Assembly (NCBI GenBank): GCA_031277235.1
Contig: JAITMT010000471.1
Location: forward strand, 1-11,585
Reading direction: 5' to 3'
Source: Tannerella sp.
Lineage (GTDB): Bacteria; Bacteroidota; Bacteroidia; Bacteroidales; Tannerellaceae
DNA length: 11,585 bases
Both the position numbers and the translations under genes were made by a program. The notes under the pieces were generated by a model that searched no databases, had not been told where the DNA came from, and saw only the letters and a list, made by a program, of their open reading frames with translations. Of this stretch, positions 1 to 7,701 are shown piece after piece (position 1 is the first letter of the stretch; each line of letters begins with the position of its first letter).

Positions 1-208
1 ATTTTATATTCTTGATTATCAAAACCGTATCGCCGTCTTGTGGCGAAATGTTGTAAACGGCAAATTTACCGTCGTTGCTCACCTGCACGCCCGAAACGCT
101 TTGCCACGAGTCATAAACCATGTGGTCAAGCGGTTTCTTCTGTGCAAGCAGGCTTGCAGAAAACGCTGCCAATAAGATTGTTAATATTATTTGGTTTTTC
201 ATTTTCAT
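1..208 (-). CDS. S9 family (prolyl oligopeptidase-type) peptidase, N-terminal fragment, cut by the window edge
   Basis: Sixty-nine codons are visible; the frame is open to base 1, so the gene continues beyond the window. The start at 208 gives MKMKN, a hydrophobic core, and an A22-Q23 signal-peptidase I site (SLLA-QKK). A second ATG at 202 is an equally possible start. The mature N-terminus reads KKPLDHMVYDSWQSV and then VSNDGKFAVYNISPQ, which matches my memory of the opening of Bacteroides secreted S9 peptidases: a K-P-L-D-H motif, then the first beta-propeller blade with an S-N-D-G-K turn. The catalytic alpha/beta-hydrolase domain lies outside the window, so activity cannot be checked. In this family the enzyme cleaves short peptides in the periplasm. 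It lies 130 bp downstream of the DUF4251 gene with no convincing promoter of its own, so co-transcription is likely. A small ORF overlaps its first 83 bp in another frame. Confidence 0.82.
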   Translation of the reverse strand, partial: MKMKNQIILTILLAAFSASLLAQKKPLDHMVYDSWQSVSGVQVSNDGKFAVYNISPQDGDTVLIIKNIK

Positions 209-326
209 GTTTTAATAAATCATTCAACACTTTATAACCTTTTATTCCATTCTTTTTTATATCTTCCGCCATCGCTTTGGTCTCATTCAGAGCCTTTTGA
301 AAGGTATCATCATATTCTATCGCCAT
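126..326 (-). CDS. possible small protein (66 aa) overlapping the start of the S9 peptidase gene
   Basis: I do not recognise this ORF. It starts 12 bp after the stop of the DUF4251 gene. Its first 40 or so codons fill almost all of the gap before the S9 peptidase gene. That part has the composition of a real soluble helical protein (MAIEYDDTFQKALNETKAM, then alternating Lys, Glu, Asp and hydrophobics), with no signal peptide. The last 28 codons or so overlap the S9 signal-peptide region in another frame and look like a by-product of that sequence. It could be a genuine cytoplasmic small protein whose translation is coupled to its neighbours, the remnant of a longer gene whose 3' end was replaced, or a chance open frame. 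An 83-bp overlap is unusually long for coupled bacterial genes, which keeps confidence low. Confidence 0.35.
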   Translation of the reverse strand: MAIEYDDTFQKALNETKAMAEDIKKNGIKGYKVLNDLLKHENEKPNNINNLIGSVFCKPACTEETA

Positions 327-338
327 TATTTCAACTTC

Positions 339-839
339 TTATTTTTCAGTTATTTCCGATGCTGTTCCGTAGAAAGAGATGGGCTGACGGTTATAAGAGC
401 GCACGCTGATGGAAGTCGAGCCGCCGGGAAATATCTCGATGGAATAAAGATACCGGTCTTCCTCGTTTTTCGTCTCCACCTCAATGATGGCTTTTCCCTT
501 ACTGTCAAACAGTTGGTTGTATCCCGTAATGGTCGCCCTGAAATTCAATCCTTTGCCGCCGCCATACGGAATATTGTATGCCTCACCAAAATAAGGCAAA
601 TAGGAGTTAATCGTATCACCCTTGATTTCAAGTGAATACGGCGACGTCAGCGTTTTAGAGCCGCCTTTCATCGGAATCATTCTGTTGACGTCAATAATGT
701 ATGCGCGCTGCTCGATGGCGCTGCGCAACGCCGCTTCCTGCGCCGCTTTTTCCTCTTTTGTCATTTTCAATGACGAACAGCCGATGAGACTTATCGCCGC
801 CAGGATGCAAACTGCTAATAGTTTTATATTTGTATTCAT
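339..839 (-). CDS. DUF4251 domain-containing lipoprotein
   Basis: A 166-residue protein. The start at 839 is chosen because it gives a textbook lipoprotein signal, MNTNIKLLAVCILAAISLIGC with the lipid-accepting Cys at residue 21. The frame is open for 33 more codons upstream, but these run through the promoter and look non-coding. After a short charged helix (KMTKEEKAAQEAALRSAIEQ), the body has the features I associate with DUF4251: IDVNRMIPM, LTSPYSLEIKGD, SYLPYFGEAYNIPYGGGKG, and a C-terminal beta segment ending RQPISFYGTA. DUF4251 proteins are common in Bacteroidales, are about this size, and have no established function. A consensus-like promoter lies just upstream, and the gene probably leads a unit that includes the S9 peptidase. 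It is predicted to be membrane-anchored in the envelope; which face of the outer membrane is unknown. Confidence 0.9.
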   Translation of the reverse strand: MNTNIKLLAVCILAAISLIGCSSLKMTKEEKAAQEAALRSAIEQRAYIIDVNRMIPMKGGSKTLTSPYSLEIKGDTINSYLPYFGEAYNIPYGGGKGLNFRATITGYNQLFDSKGKAIIEVETKNEEDRYLYSIEIFPGGSTSISVRSYNRQPISFYGTASEITEK

Positions 840-868
840 CGTGTACAAAATTACAGGTTTATTGATTG

Positions 869-900
869 CAAATGTACGTGTTTTTTTGTAAAAACAAAAA
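869..900 (-). promoter_or_regulatory. putative Bacteroides-type promoter for the DUF4251 gene
   Basis: On the minus strand TACATTTG (869-876) is an exact match to the Bacteroides -7 element TAnnTTTG. A T-rich TTTTTG (895-900) lies 18 bp upstream in the position of the -33 element. The -7 box is about 30 bp from the chosen start codon at 839, giving a short leader. This placement also supports the start at 839 over the longer open frame. Confidence 0.65.
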
Positions 901-946
901 CGAAAGAGGCAAAAAGGTTCAATTTTCTTGATTTGCAAGACTGTAA

Positions 947-988
947 AATCAAAAGAGACTGTCCCTTTTTAGACAATCTCTTTTGATT
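947..988 (-). terminator. intrinsic terminator after the M16 peptidase gene
   Basis: A 17-bp stem is formed by arms 972-988 and 947-963 around an 8-nt loop. On the minus-strand RNA the arms are AATCAAAAGAGATTGUC and GACAGUCUCUUUUGAUU. They pair completely with one G-U wobble (959/976), whereas on plus-strand RNA the same position would be a C-A mismatch. This points to function in minus-strand transcripts, i.e. downstream of the peptidase ending at 1037. The U-tract is short (UUUU within the closing stem and tail). The stem is AU-rich at its base. Confidence 0.7.
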
Positions 989-1008
989 CGATAATGTTGA
1001 AAAGTAAA

Positions 1009-1029
1009 GATTATAATAGTTTTATAATC
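1009..1029. repeat. short AT-rich inverted repeat after the M16 stop codon
   Basis: GATTATAA (1009-1016) and TTATAATC (1022-1029) form perfect 8-bp arms around a 5-nt loop, immediately 3' of the peptidase stop. It may be a weak mRNA 3'-end structure ahead of the main terminator, or chance in AT-rich DNA. Confidence 0.4.
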
Positions 1030-1036
1030 AATTATT

Positions 1037-3937
1037 TTAATTCTTACTGAACACTTTGGCGGTGGATAACCGGACTACTTTTCCATATTTCTCCAACGCT
1101 TTTTCATCAATCATTTTCGGATCGCCTACGATTCCTATGACAATTGGGCGTCCCTTGATGTTTTCGTTATAGAATTTGACAATGTCGTCGAAAGTCAGAT
1201 TGTCATACGCAGGCATATTGGTTTCGGCTGGAGATTTGGTATAGCCTTTCAATTTCCAGATTTGATATATTTGGCTCGCATTGCGAAAATGAGGTTTTTC
1301 CACCGTTGCCGCCTCCTTCAAATAGTTTTTAATATTGGCTAAACGGTCGGGATATTGTGGCATATTGGTCAATAAATCCATATAGACGGCAATAGCTTCC
1401 AGGGTTTTATCGGCTTGTGTTCCAACAAAACCTGTGAAAAAGGCTTTTTTGTTTTCTACAGGAGGAGTCGCATAATATCCATGAGAAGAGTAAGACAGCG
1501 AACGATATTCCCGGATTTCCTGTATAACCAAACCGTTAAAATCCCCATCGAAATATTGGTTAAAGGCGTTTATATACGGATCCTTTTCCTTTTGATAAGT
1601 ATCGCCTTCGATATAAAACCAGATATTGCTTTGTTTGGCATCGCTGTTGGGCAGGAACAAAATGGTATTTTCCGCATAGGATTCTTTGTCTTTAACTTCC
1701 GGCGAGGTTGAAGCCTGTTCTCCCTGTCTGAGTGGTAGATTTTTACTTAAAATATCATATGCCTGTTCTTCCGGCAGAGAGCCTACATAGTGAATATCAG
1801 CGGCATAATTGGTTGCCCGCTGAAACTCGCCGGTGAGATTGCTGACGGACAGTTCGGTAACTTCATCCAGCGACAAACGGTCGATGAAAGAAGATTTATC
1901 TTTATACAACATATATTCCCGCATGGCCTGGCTCAAATCTTCATTGTCTTTTTTTTCAATTTTCCGCGACTGGAAATAAAAACCCTTCATACTGTTCAAC
2001 TGCTTGTCGTCCAATTGCGGCATCAATATCTGGCGGGTCAGCAAATTGCAGGAGGCTTCGAGATTGACTTCAAATCCTCTCAAGACAACATAGAGATAGT
2101 TGGCGTCAACGCCGTATTCACAAGTTGCCCCCAAATCGCTGAACGCCTGTTTTACTTCCTGGGCATTCAGTTGCCCCATAATACCGGCATTGGACATCAA
2201 GGCAACTGCCAAATCCAGTTTAGGCATTTTTTCCGTACCGATTCCGAATTTCAAGACCAGCGTAAAAATATCGTTTTCCGGATTCCGGCTATAAAACAGT
2301 TTGGAAAGTTCGTTGATGGGGCGTTCGGTCACTTCATCCATATGGGCAAACGGGTCGGTTGCATGCTGGACAGGCAGTGTCCGGAATGTTTTGGCATATT
2401 CCGTTTCCGCACCGCGAACCGGCTGTATGGGGTCGTATCCCGGCTTAACCAGCATCTCGCCTTTTTTCGCCTTTCCTTCTTCCAGGAAAATCGCATAGTA
2501 ATCGTTGCCGAAGTATTTTTGGGCAATCGCTTTAATTTGATCGGAAGTAATGGCGTTCACCATCTCCCCATAATTCAATAGGTACTCCATTCCTTTTCCC
2601 GCGACAAAAAGATTGGAAATATATCTTGTAATTTCTTTGGGATTTTCCATCAGGAGGTCATAATCCCTTATCATATTGTTTTTAATGGATTGAAGCAATG
2701 CTTCATCAAATTTGCCTTCTTTCAGTTTTTTGATTTCATTGAGCAGCATTTTTTCCGTTGATTTCAACGATTCAAAACGTTGCTGATTAACATCATAATG
2801 CGGAATAGCGGAAACAATAACATGTCCTCTTTCCAGAAGGGATTCAGCATTGGCGCCGCCACTCAATAAATCTCCGTCAATTACCAGCTTGTTGATTAAT
2901 CCGGTCTGGCTGGAATTGGACAGGATAGAGGTGCAGATATCCAAAGCAATCTTGTCTTCGGAGGCGGTAGTGATTCCCGGAAAAGCCAGTAAAACTTGTG
3001 GATAATCGGACAGTTTGGCGCTAAACTCCTTGCGACCTTTCACCGGATTTTCGGGATATTGCTTCCGTTCCGGCGTAGTACGGTTTTCAAGTCTTCCGAA
3101 TGTCTCCCGGATAAGCGGTAAAACCTGTTCGGTTTTTACATTTCCGGCTAAAATCAGAGCCATATTCCCGGCAACATACCAATCATTGTAGAATTTTATC
3201 AATTGGCTCAATCGGGGATTTTTCAAATGTTCGGGCAAGCCTATAACACTGCGGGCGTATGGATGTCCGGGAAAAACAGTGCCGAGAATAAATTCATTGG
3301 CTCTTCTACCCCGTTGTTCCTGTATTTCGTCTTGTGTCCGGTTATATTCTTCATACACCGTTTCCAGTTCCGGTTGGAAGTTCCGGAAGACCGGATTGAT
3401 GAACCGTTCGGAATTTAACTGCAGCCACTTATAAATTTCTCCCGGAGGAAAAGAATAGTGATAATAGGTCATATCAAAACCTGTTGCGGCATTAACATTG
3501 ATTCCACCCATACCCTGCGAAAGACCCCAAAAATCGTTTGTGGTATTGTATCGGGACGCTTCGTTGGTCAACCGGTTGATTTCGTCGGATATTTCCCTTC
3601 GTTTGGCTGTGTCGGCAGTAGCCGCATATTCATCGTATTTGGCGATGATTTGCTCGTAGATCGGTTTCTCTTTTTCCCAGTCCAATGCGCCGATTTTGTC
3701 GGTACCCTTGAACATCATGTGTTCAAAATAGTGTGCCAGTCCGGTGTACTGTTCCGGGTCATCCTTGGAACCGACTTTCACGGTAACCATTCCATAAACA
3801 TCCGGCGCCGTTAGATCTTCCCAAACAAAGACGCTCAGACCGTTGGGAAGTTTGAAGGCTTTTAAGCCTTGGGCTGACACATTTAGTCCTACTAATGAGC
3901 ATAATAATAGGAGGAATAAGAATTTAATGGATTTCAT
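1037..3937 (-). CDS. secreted M16 family zinc metallopeptidase (insulinase/pitrilysin superfamily)
   Basis: A 966-residue protein with a signal peptide (hydrophobic core 5-18, probable cleavage A22-Q23) and no lipobox, so periplasmic. The N-terminal M16 domain has the inverted zinc motif HYFEH at 69-73 (zinc ligands H69 and H73, catalytic base E72). Downstream, ELETVYEEYNR supplies E190 and the probable third zinc ligand E197. About 50 helical residues (roughly 84-135) are inserted between the two motifs, which I recall as common in Bacteroides M16 proteins. The second half is the catalytically inactive M16 partner domain; IREYRSLSY near 808-816 has R809 and Y816 spaced like the substrate-binding Arg/Tyr pair of the family. 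M16 enzymes enclose and cut oligopeptides inside a two-half chamber. Length fits a complete two-half enzyme. The gene has its own likely promoter and is flanked by terminators, so it is a separate unit just behind the SusCD operon. Family assignment is very secure; substrate is not known. Confidence 0.97.
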   Translation of the reverse strand: MKSIKFLFLLLLCSLVGLNVSAQGLKAFKLPNGLSVFVWEDLTAPDVYGMVTVKVGSKDDPEQYTGLAHYFEHMMFKGTDKIGALDWEKEKPIYEQIIAKYDEYAATADTAKRREISDEINRLTNEASRYNTTNDFWGLSQGMGGINVNAATGFDMTYYHYSFPPGEIYKWLQLNSERFINPVFRNFQPELETVYEEYNRTQDEIQEQRGRRANEFILGTVFPGHPYARSVIGLPEHLKNPRLSQLIKFYNDWYVAGNMALILAGNVKTEQVLPLIRETFGRLENRTTPERKQYPENPVKGRKEFSAKLSDYPQVLLAFPGITTASEDKIALDICTSILSNSSQTGLINKLVIDGDLLSGGANAESLLERGHVIVSAIPHYDVNQQRFESLKSTEKMLLNEIKKLKEGKFDEALLQSIKNNMIRDYDLLMENPKEITRYISNLFVAGKGMEYLLNYGEMVNAITSDQIKAIAQKYFGNDYYAIFLEEGKAKKGEMLVKPGYDPIQPVRGAETEYAKTFRTLPVQHATDPFAHMDEVTERPINELSKLFYSRNPENDIFTLVLKFGIGTEKMPKLDLAVALMSNAGIMGQLNAQEVKQAFSDLGATCEYGVDANYLYVVLRGFEVNLEASCNLLTRQILMPQLDDKQLNSMKGFYFQSRKIEKKDNEDLSQAMREYMLYKDKSSFIDRLSLDEVTELSVSNLTGEFQRATNYAADIHYVGSLPEEQAYDILSKNLPLRQGEQASTSPEVKDKESYAENTILFLPNSDAKQSNIWFYIEGDTYQKEKDPYINAFNQYFDGDFNGLVIQEIREYRSLSYSSHGYYATPPVENKKAFFTGFVGTQADKTLEAIAVYMDLLTNMPQYPDRLANIKNYLKEAATVEKPHFRNASQIYQIWKLKGYTKSPAETNMPAYDNLTFDDIVKFYNENIKGRPIVIGIVGDPKMIDEKALEKYGKVVRLSTAKVFSKN

Positions 3938-3960
3938 ATATTTATAATAAAAAAATTACA

Positions 3961-3990
3961 TAAAGGTAGCTAGTCATTTACATGCAAAAA
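3961..3990 (-). promoter_or_regulatory. putative promoter for the M16 peptidase gene
   Basis: On the minus strand TACCTTTA (3961-3968) matches the -7 consensus TAnnTTTG at all but the last base. TTTTTG (3985-3990) sits 16 bp upstream as a possible -33 element, somewhat closer than usual. The box is about 24 bp from the start codon at 3937. The -33 element coincides with the tail of the preceding terminator. Confidence 0.45.
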
Positions 3991-4022
3991 TCAGAAAGGA
4001 GGAACACTAAACGGTTCCCCCC
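3986..4022 (-). terminator. intrinsic terminator after the SusCD-lipoprotein unit
   Basis: On the minus strand GGGGGGAAC (4014-4022) pairs with GTTCCTCCT (3997-4005) over 9 bp around an 8-nt loop, followed by a broken T-rich tail (TTTCTGATTTTT, 3986-3997). The two G-U pairs (4019/4000 and 4022/3997) form only in minus-strand RNA, consistent with ending the transcript whose last gene stops at 4052. The interrupted T-tract suggests it may be leaky. Confidence 0.6.
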
Positions 4023-4051
4023 ATTCTTTCTTATTAGATTTACTTATTCCG

Positions 4052-6031
4052 TTAGAAAACCGGAGCAGGGACCATATTGCCTACTGCTTTCCGCGACGCT
4101 TTCTTTTGAATAATAAAGTTTCCGTTTGAACCCTTTTCCTTTTTGACAACCGAAGTTCTTTGAAGTGATTTCATAGCCTTCAACGGAGTATTGTTGTAGG
4201 CAGAACTCTTTACAACGGCCGAACTTGCAGCGGCTTGCGGAGTAAATAGAAGTCCGTAATAACCATCTACCCATCCGCCTGCAGCATCACTATTGATAAG
4301 ATAGCCGTCTGCTCCGCTTGTCGGTGTCATCACTAACTCACCAGCCATGTTAAAAGTGAAATCCATAGTGGCTGTTTCACTGATATCACCGTCGGGAGTC
4401 GTTGTGTACAAAGTCATATCGTAAGCATTTCCCTGCAAAATAAAATCGGCAAGCACTTGCGGAGCGATAGACATTGTACTTGTTCCCGGGTCAAAGACGG
4501 CTTCTACTTCTGCGGCATAAGTAATACCCTTGATTATAAGCGTATTTTCTTCCGATCCTGCAGCAATGGTCACATTCATATTGGCATCCTCTTCGCCGCT
4601 AAATTGACTTGGTCCGGTCAATTTGAATCTACCGTAAAAATCGGCAATATCATACGAAACCGGATCTTCGGAATAGTAGAATGCTTCTGCAAATTCACCG
4701 ACAACCGTTCCGTCGGCATAATGGAATTGTAAGCCCAATGTGTAGATTGTAACTCCCTTGGGAGAAACTGTTACGCTTGATTTAATACTACTGCTTTGGG
4801 ATACAAACAACTTATTTTGGAATGCAGTGGTCCCGATTGGCTGATTGGCAGGTATGGAAAGTGCAGTTCCATCATAATAAAACGCCAAGCCGTAACCTGC
4901 TGCGTACAAATCGGGCAAGTAATACAGATCTTTGTACTCGCTGTCCGGATTTTCCTCATCAACATCAACCGCTTTGGCAATTGCTTGATTCCAACTTTCT
5001 CCGTAAGCTTTAGATTCAAATTCGCTCACTGCGCCCGGAATATCTTCATAATCAAGGACATTGAAATCTTCTATTTGCATATGGTCTGCTATATAGGTGT
5101 CCCAAGAGAGATAGAGTTGTAATCCGCCTCGCCATCCTTGATTAGGGCTGAGCGCTACAATAAATAGGGATTCTGCAGGAAAGTCAATGCTCACGATATT
5201 GCCGGCAGCGTCGCTTCTGACTGTTCCCGCAGACGTAGCTCCGTTCAACATTATAAACATCTCTATATCATACCACATGGCGCCTATTCCTGTTTGCGCT
5301 ATGCGGGCTTTGCCGTCTGCCCGATCTATGTTTATGATCATTTGCACATTATCCCGCACAATTTCTTCCGGCCAGATTTCAGGAAGTCCGCTGTATATGC
5401 CATATTCGTCAGGCACAGCACCTTCTCCTCCTGCTGTGGGGAAAGGATTGGTCAACCGTATGCTATATGCAGTATTGCCTAAGGCGTAAGAAGCGATTTC
5501 TGCTTTGGGGACATAGTATTCAGCAGCATCAGACCCCCAAAATCCATTAAATTGCATAACAATAGGTCCTTCGAATGGTTCCCACTTCACACGGGAGACG
5601 CTCGCAGTAAAATATGGAGCTCCTGCGCTATATATATCAACATAGTTATCTCCCTCAACTGACAATGATAATTGATAAGCCGTTCCTATCTCAGCCGTTG
5701 GGAAAGTTACTTTAAACTGGCTTGTACCCGCGAGAGGTGCAAAAGATACCGATTGAGGAACAACAAACACGTTATTGGTGTTGGTAGTTACTTTAATGGG
5801 TACATCTGCGGCAGCAGTCGAATCCTTGCGAGATATGGTGATCGTGATCTCGGTAGGTTCTGTAGGATCCAGTTCAACTACAGTTCTGTTAGTTGTCGGG
5901 AAAAATATCCCTTGCGTGGCTCCCGGAGCTTCCGCCGGCGTGTAAGGTATCTCCTCGTCGTTGCATGAATTGAAAATGGTCAAGGCAACCAACGCCGACA
6001 AAATAACGGATATATTTTTTATTGATTTCAT
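4052..6031 (-). CDS. SusCD-associated surface lipoprotein of unknown function (SusE/F position)
   Basis: A 659-residue lipoprotein: MKSIKNISVILSAL leader with lipobox ending at C23, followed by NDEE, an acidic stretch of the kind that marks surface export in Bacteroidota. Residues about 38-148 look like a Calx-beta/Ig-like domain (IFFPTTNRTVVELDP, VPQSVSFAPLAGTSQFKVTF, then the boundary SRVKWEPF). Residues about 155-455 form a beta-rich, Tyr/Trp-rich middle part I cannot assign. Residues about 460-598 (DIADFYGRFKLTG to DGYYGLLFTP) resemble a beta-sandwich domain seen in other Bacteroides surface lipoproteins. The last 55 or so residues are low in complexity and very basic (SLQRTSVVKKEKG, IQKKASRKAVG), unlike the acidic body. 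No catalytic motif is visible. It is 26 bp behind susD and likely co-transcribed, so by position it is an accessory substrate-binding protein of the SusCD complex. Domain names are from recall and tentative; identity as the third operon component is firm. Confidence 0.88.
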   Translation of the reverse strand: MKSIKNISVILSALVALTIFNSCNDEEIPYTPAEAPGATQGIFFPTTNRTVVELDPTEPTEITITISRKDSTAAADVPIKVTTNTNNVFVVPQSVSFAPLAGTSQFKVTFPTAEIGTAYQLSLSVEGDNYVDIYSAGAPYFTASVSRVKWEPFEGPIVMQFNGFWGSDAAEYYVPKAEIASYALGNTAYSIRLTNPFPTAGGEGAVPDEYGIYSGLPEIWPEEIVRDNVQMIINIDRADGKARIAQTGIGAMWYDIEMFIMLNGATSAGTVRSDAAGNIVSIDFPAESLFIVALSPNQGWRGGLQLYLSWDTYIADHMQIEDFNVLDYEDIPGAVSEFESKAYGESWNQAIAKAVDVDEENPDSEYKDLYYLPDLYAAGYGLAFYYDGTALSIPANQPIGTTAFQNKLFVSQSSSIKSSVTVSPKGVTIYTLGLQFHYADGTVVGEFAEAFYYSEDPVSYDIADFYGRFKLTGPSQFSGEEDANMNVTIAAGSEENTLIIKGITYAAEVEAVFDPGTSTMSIAPQVLADFILQGNAYDMTLYTTTPDGDISETATMDFTFNMAGELVMTPTSGADGYLINSDAAGGWVDGYYGLLFTPQAAASSAVVKSSAYNNTPLKAMKSLQRTSVVKKEKGSNGNFIIQKKASRKAVGNMVPAPVF

Positions 6032-6057
6032 ATCTATTCTATTAATTTATATTTGTT

Positions 6058-7689
6058 TTAATTTGCATACGAGCCTATAGGTGTTGGACCTGTAACTGTG
6101 GCGGTCGGATTAGGATTGTTCATACCTTCCAAAGCCTGATTAGCCTGCACTTCAGAGATAGGAATAACCAAATTCCAATTCGGTTTAATACCCTCGCAGT
6201 TGATTTTGAAGATGTCTGCCGGAGCATTGGTACCTTCGTAGTTCTGTATCGTGCCCGGTTTCAGACGTTTCGCAGACGGGAATGCGTTTCCTTCTCCCCA
6301 AAATTCAATACGCATTTGGGTCAGCACTTCCAACTGAAATGCACGCAGATCGGAACCGGTATAGTTATAATCCGGCTGACGGTATGCTTTCATAAAGTCA
6401 TTCAGTTTGGTTACACCGGCGGCTACGCCCTGAGATACACCAACAGCTTCCGCTTCGATAAGATACATTTCTTCCACCCGCATCACCGGAACGTCAATGG
6501 CGCCACCGACCGTGTATGTTTCCCAATCGCCGCCTCTACAGCGGAATTTGAGGGCAAGATGGGCGGGAGCGTCATTAATGTAAGCTTCATCGCGCACGGT
6601 TTGATAATCGTAGTAGTCAAACTTTTCCGGGTCGAGGAAAGAATGCTTGCGGAAGTCCGTATCGGCAATTTTATCATACAGCGATTTGTCGATACTCGGG
6701 AAAGTGAGTGAAGAATAACCCCAATCCGCTTCGCCGGACATCCAACCGGTAAAATTACACAGGTTACCCATATTTTCAGGAGCATAGTTGACATACCACA
6801 TCCACGCCTGATTGGCGACGGCAAAACCGGTAGTCGGATCTTCCCATTGCGCTTGCGTAACGGGAGTGCTGCCATAGGTATCAATAGCCTTGCGGGCATA
6901 TTCGGCAGCCTTGTCGTACTGTTCATCCCACAAATATACTTTTGCCTTGATACCGTACACAACGGCTAAACCGGGAAATAATCTCGACTCGGGCGTATAA
7001 TCAGCCAGTAATTCTTCCGCCTTGTCCAGATCGGAAAGGATGAATGCGATCATCTCGTCATGGGAAATGCGCGGATTGTTTTTAGCCATATCGGCGGTAG
7101 TTTCTTCCGTTACTAAGGGGACGGTCAATCCCAATACTTTGGAAACGTCGGTATATCTGTTTTCGACCGGTTCAAACAATATGGTAAGCATATAGTAGTC
7201 AAATGCACGGCATGCGTATGCTACACCGGCAGATCCTCTGATAGCCGGCGTCAGACTTTCGTCTGTAATGTCAACCGAACCGATAATGTCGTTGGCGGAT
7301 TTGATGAACATGTACAGTGTAAACCAGGGAAGATAAGCAAAATAACTGTCATCTCCCACAGTAGTGGCAAACGTATTATAATTCCGATACCAGTCGTAAC
7401 CCGAATTAGCTCCGAGCGGATACATATCGCCCAACATTTCGGTTTGAGCAATCATAAATTGCGGATAAGCCATATCGGTTTCGTGAACTTGATCTCCATA
7501 AACCAGATAGCCTTGCGACATTTGTGAAGGAATCCCGTTCAAAGATGCTTGCAAAGCCGACGCCGAAGCGCCGATTTGTTCGGAAGTTGCGGAAGCGCCA
7601 TCGGGAAAAGTCTCTTCAATACAACTGTTCATTGTCAAGACCAGCATAGCCGTTGCAAACAACAATATTAATTTATTTATCTTTTTCAT
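6058..7689 (-). CDS. SusD/RagB family nutrient-binding outer membrane lipoprotein
   Basis: A 543-residue lipoprotein with lipobox LTMNSC (C23) followed by IEE, suggesting surface exposure. It is the lid of a SusCD importer, binding substrate and closing over the SusC barrel. Family features: an N-terminal helical SusD-like region (about 40-270) with TPR-type helices such as LAVVYGIKAKVYLWDEQYDK (241-260), then the RagB/SusD C-terminal region with MRVEEMYLIEAEAVGVSQG (403-421), the hallmark TQMRIEFWGEGNAFPSAKRL (457-476) and the terminal IPISEVQANQAL plus NNPNP (509-528). Length is normal for the family and no part is missing. It starts 12 bp after the susC stop, so the two are translated from one transcript. 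The Trp/Tyr-rich stretch around 281-326 could contribute to the ligand pocket. The family covers glycan and peptide binders; the neighbouring peptidase favours peptides but does not prove it. Confidence 0.97.
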   Translation of the reverse strand: MKKINKLILLFATAMLVLTMNSCIEETFPDGASATSEQIGASASALQASLNGIPSQMSQGYLVYGDQVHETDMAYPQFMIAQTEMLGDMYPLGANSGYDWYRNYNTFATTVGDDSYFAYLPWFTLYMFIKSANDIIGSVDITDESLTPAIRGSAGVAYACRAFDYYMLTILFEPVENRYTDVSKVLGLTVPLVTEETTADMAKNNPRISHDEMIAFILSDLDKAEELLADYTPESRLFPGLAVVYGIKAKVYLWDEQYDKAAEYARKAIDTYGSTPVTQAQWEDPTTGFAVANQAWMWYVNYAPENMGNLCNFTGWMSGEADWGYSSLTFPSIDKSLYDKIADTDFRKHSFLDPEKFDYYDYQTVRDEAYINDAPAHLALKFRCRGGDWETYTVGGAIDVPVMRVEEMYLIEAEAVGVSQGVAAGVTKLNDFMKAYRQPDYNYTGSDLRAFQLEVLTQMRIEFWGEGNAFPSAKRLKPGTIQNYEGTNAPADIFKINCEGIKPNWNLVIPISEVQANQALEGMNNPNPTATVTGPTPIGSYAN

Positions 7690-7701
7690 ATTTTTTGATA
7701 T

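Noticed and set aside
840..938. A 33-codon N-terminal extension of the DUF4251 protein
   Set aside because: The extension runs through a consensus promoter motif and would bury the lipoprotein signal peptide; the start at 839 gives a clean lipobox.
1790..2581. A 263-codon open frame on the plus strand opposite the M16 gene
   Set aside because: It lies wholly inside the M16 gene, whose motifs are intact. The antisense product has no recognisable domain or signal and is a by-product of the coding frame.
3450..3730. About 50 extra residues between HxxEH and the downstream zinc-ligand Glu of the M16 peptidase, considered as a novel insertion
   Set aside because: From recall, the same helical insertion occurs in many Bacteroides M16 peptidases, so it is a subfamily trait.
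3880..3937. Possible lipoprotein lipobox in the M16 leader (Cys at residue 13)
   Set aside because: The Cys lies in the middle of the hydrophobic core without the L-A/S-G/A-C spacing, while a good signal-peptidase I site (SA-Q) follows at 22-23.
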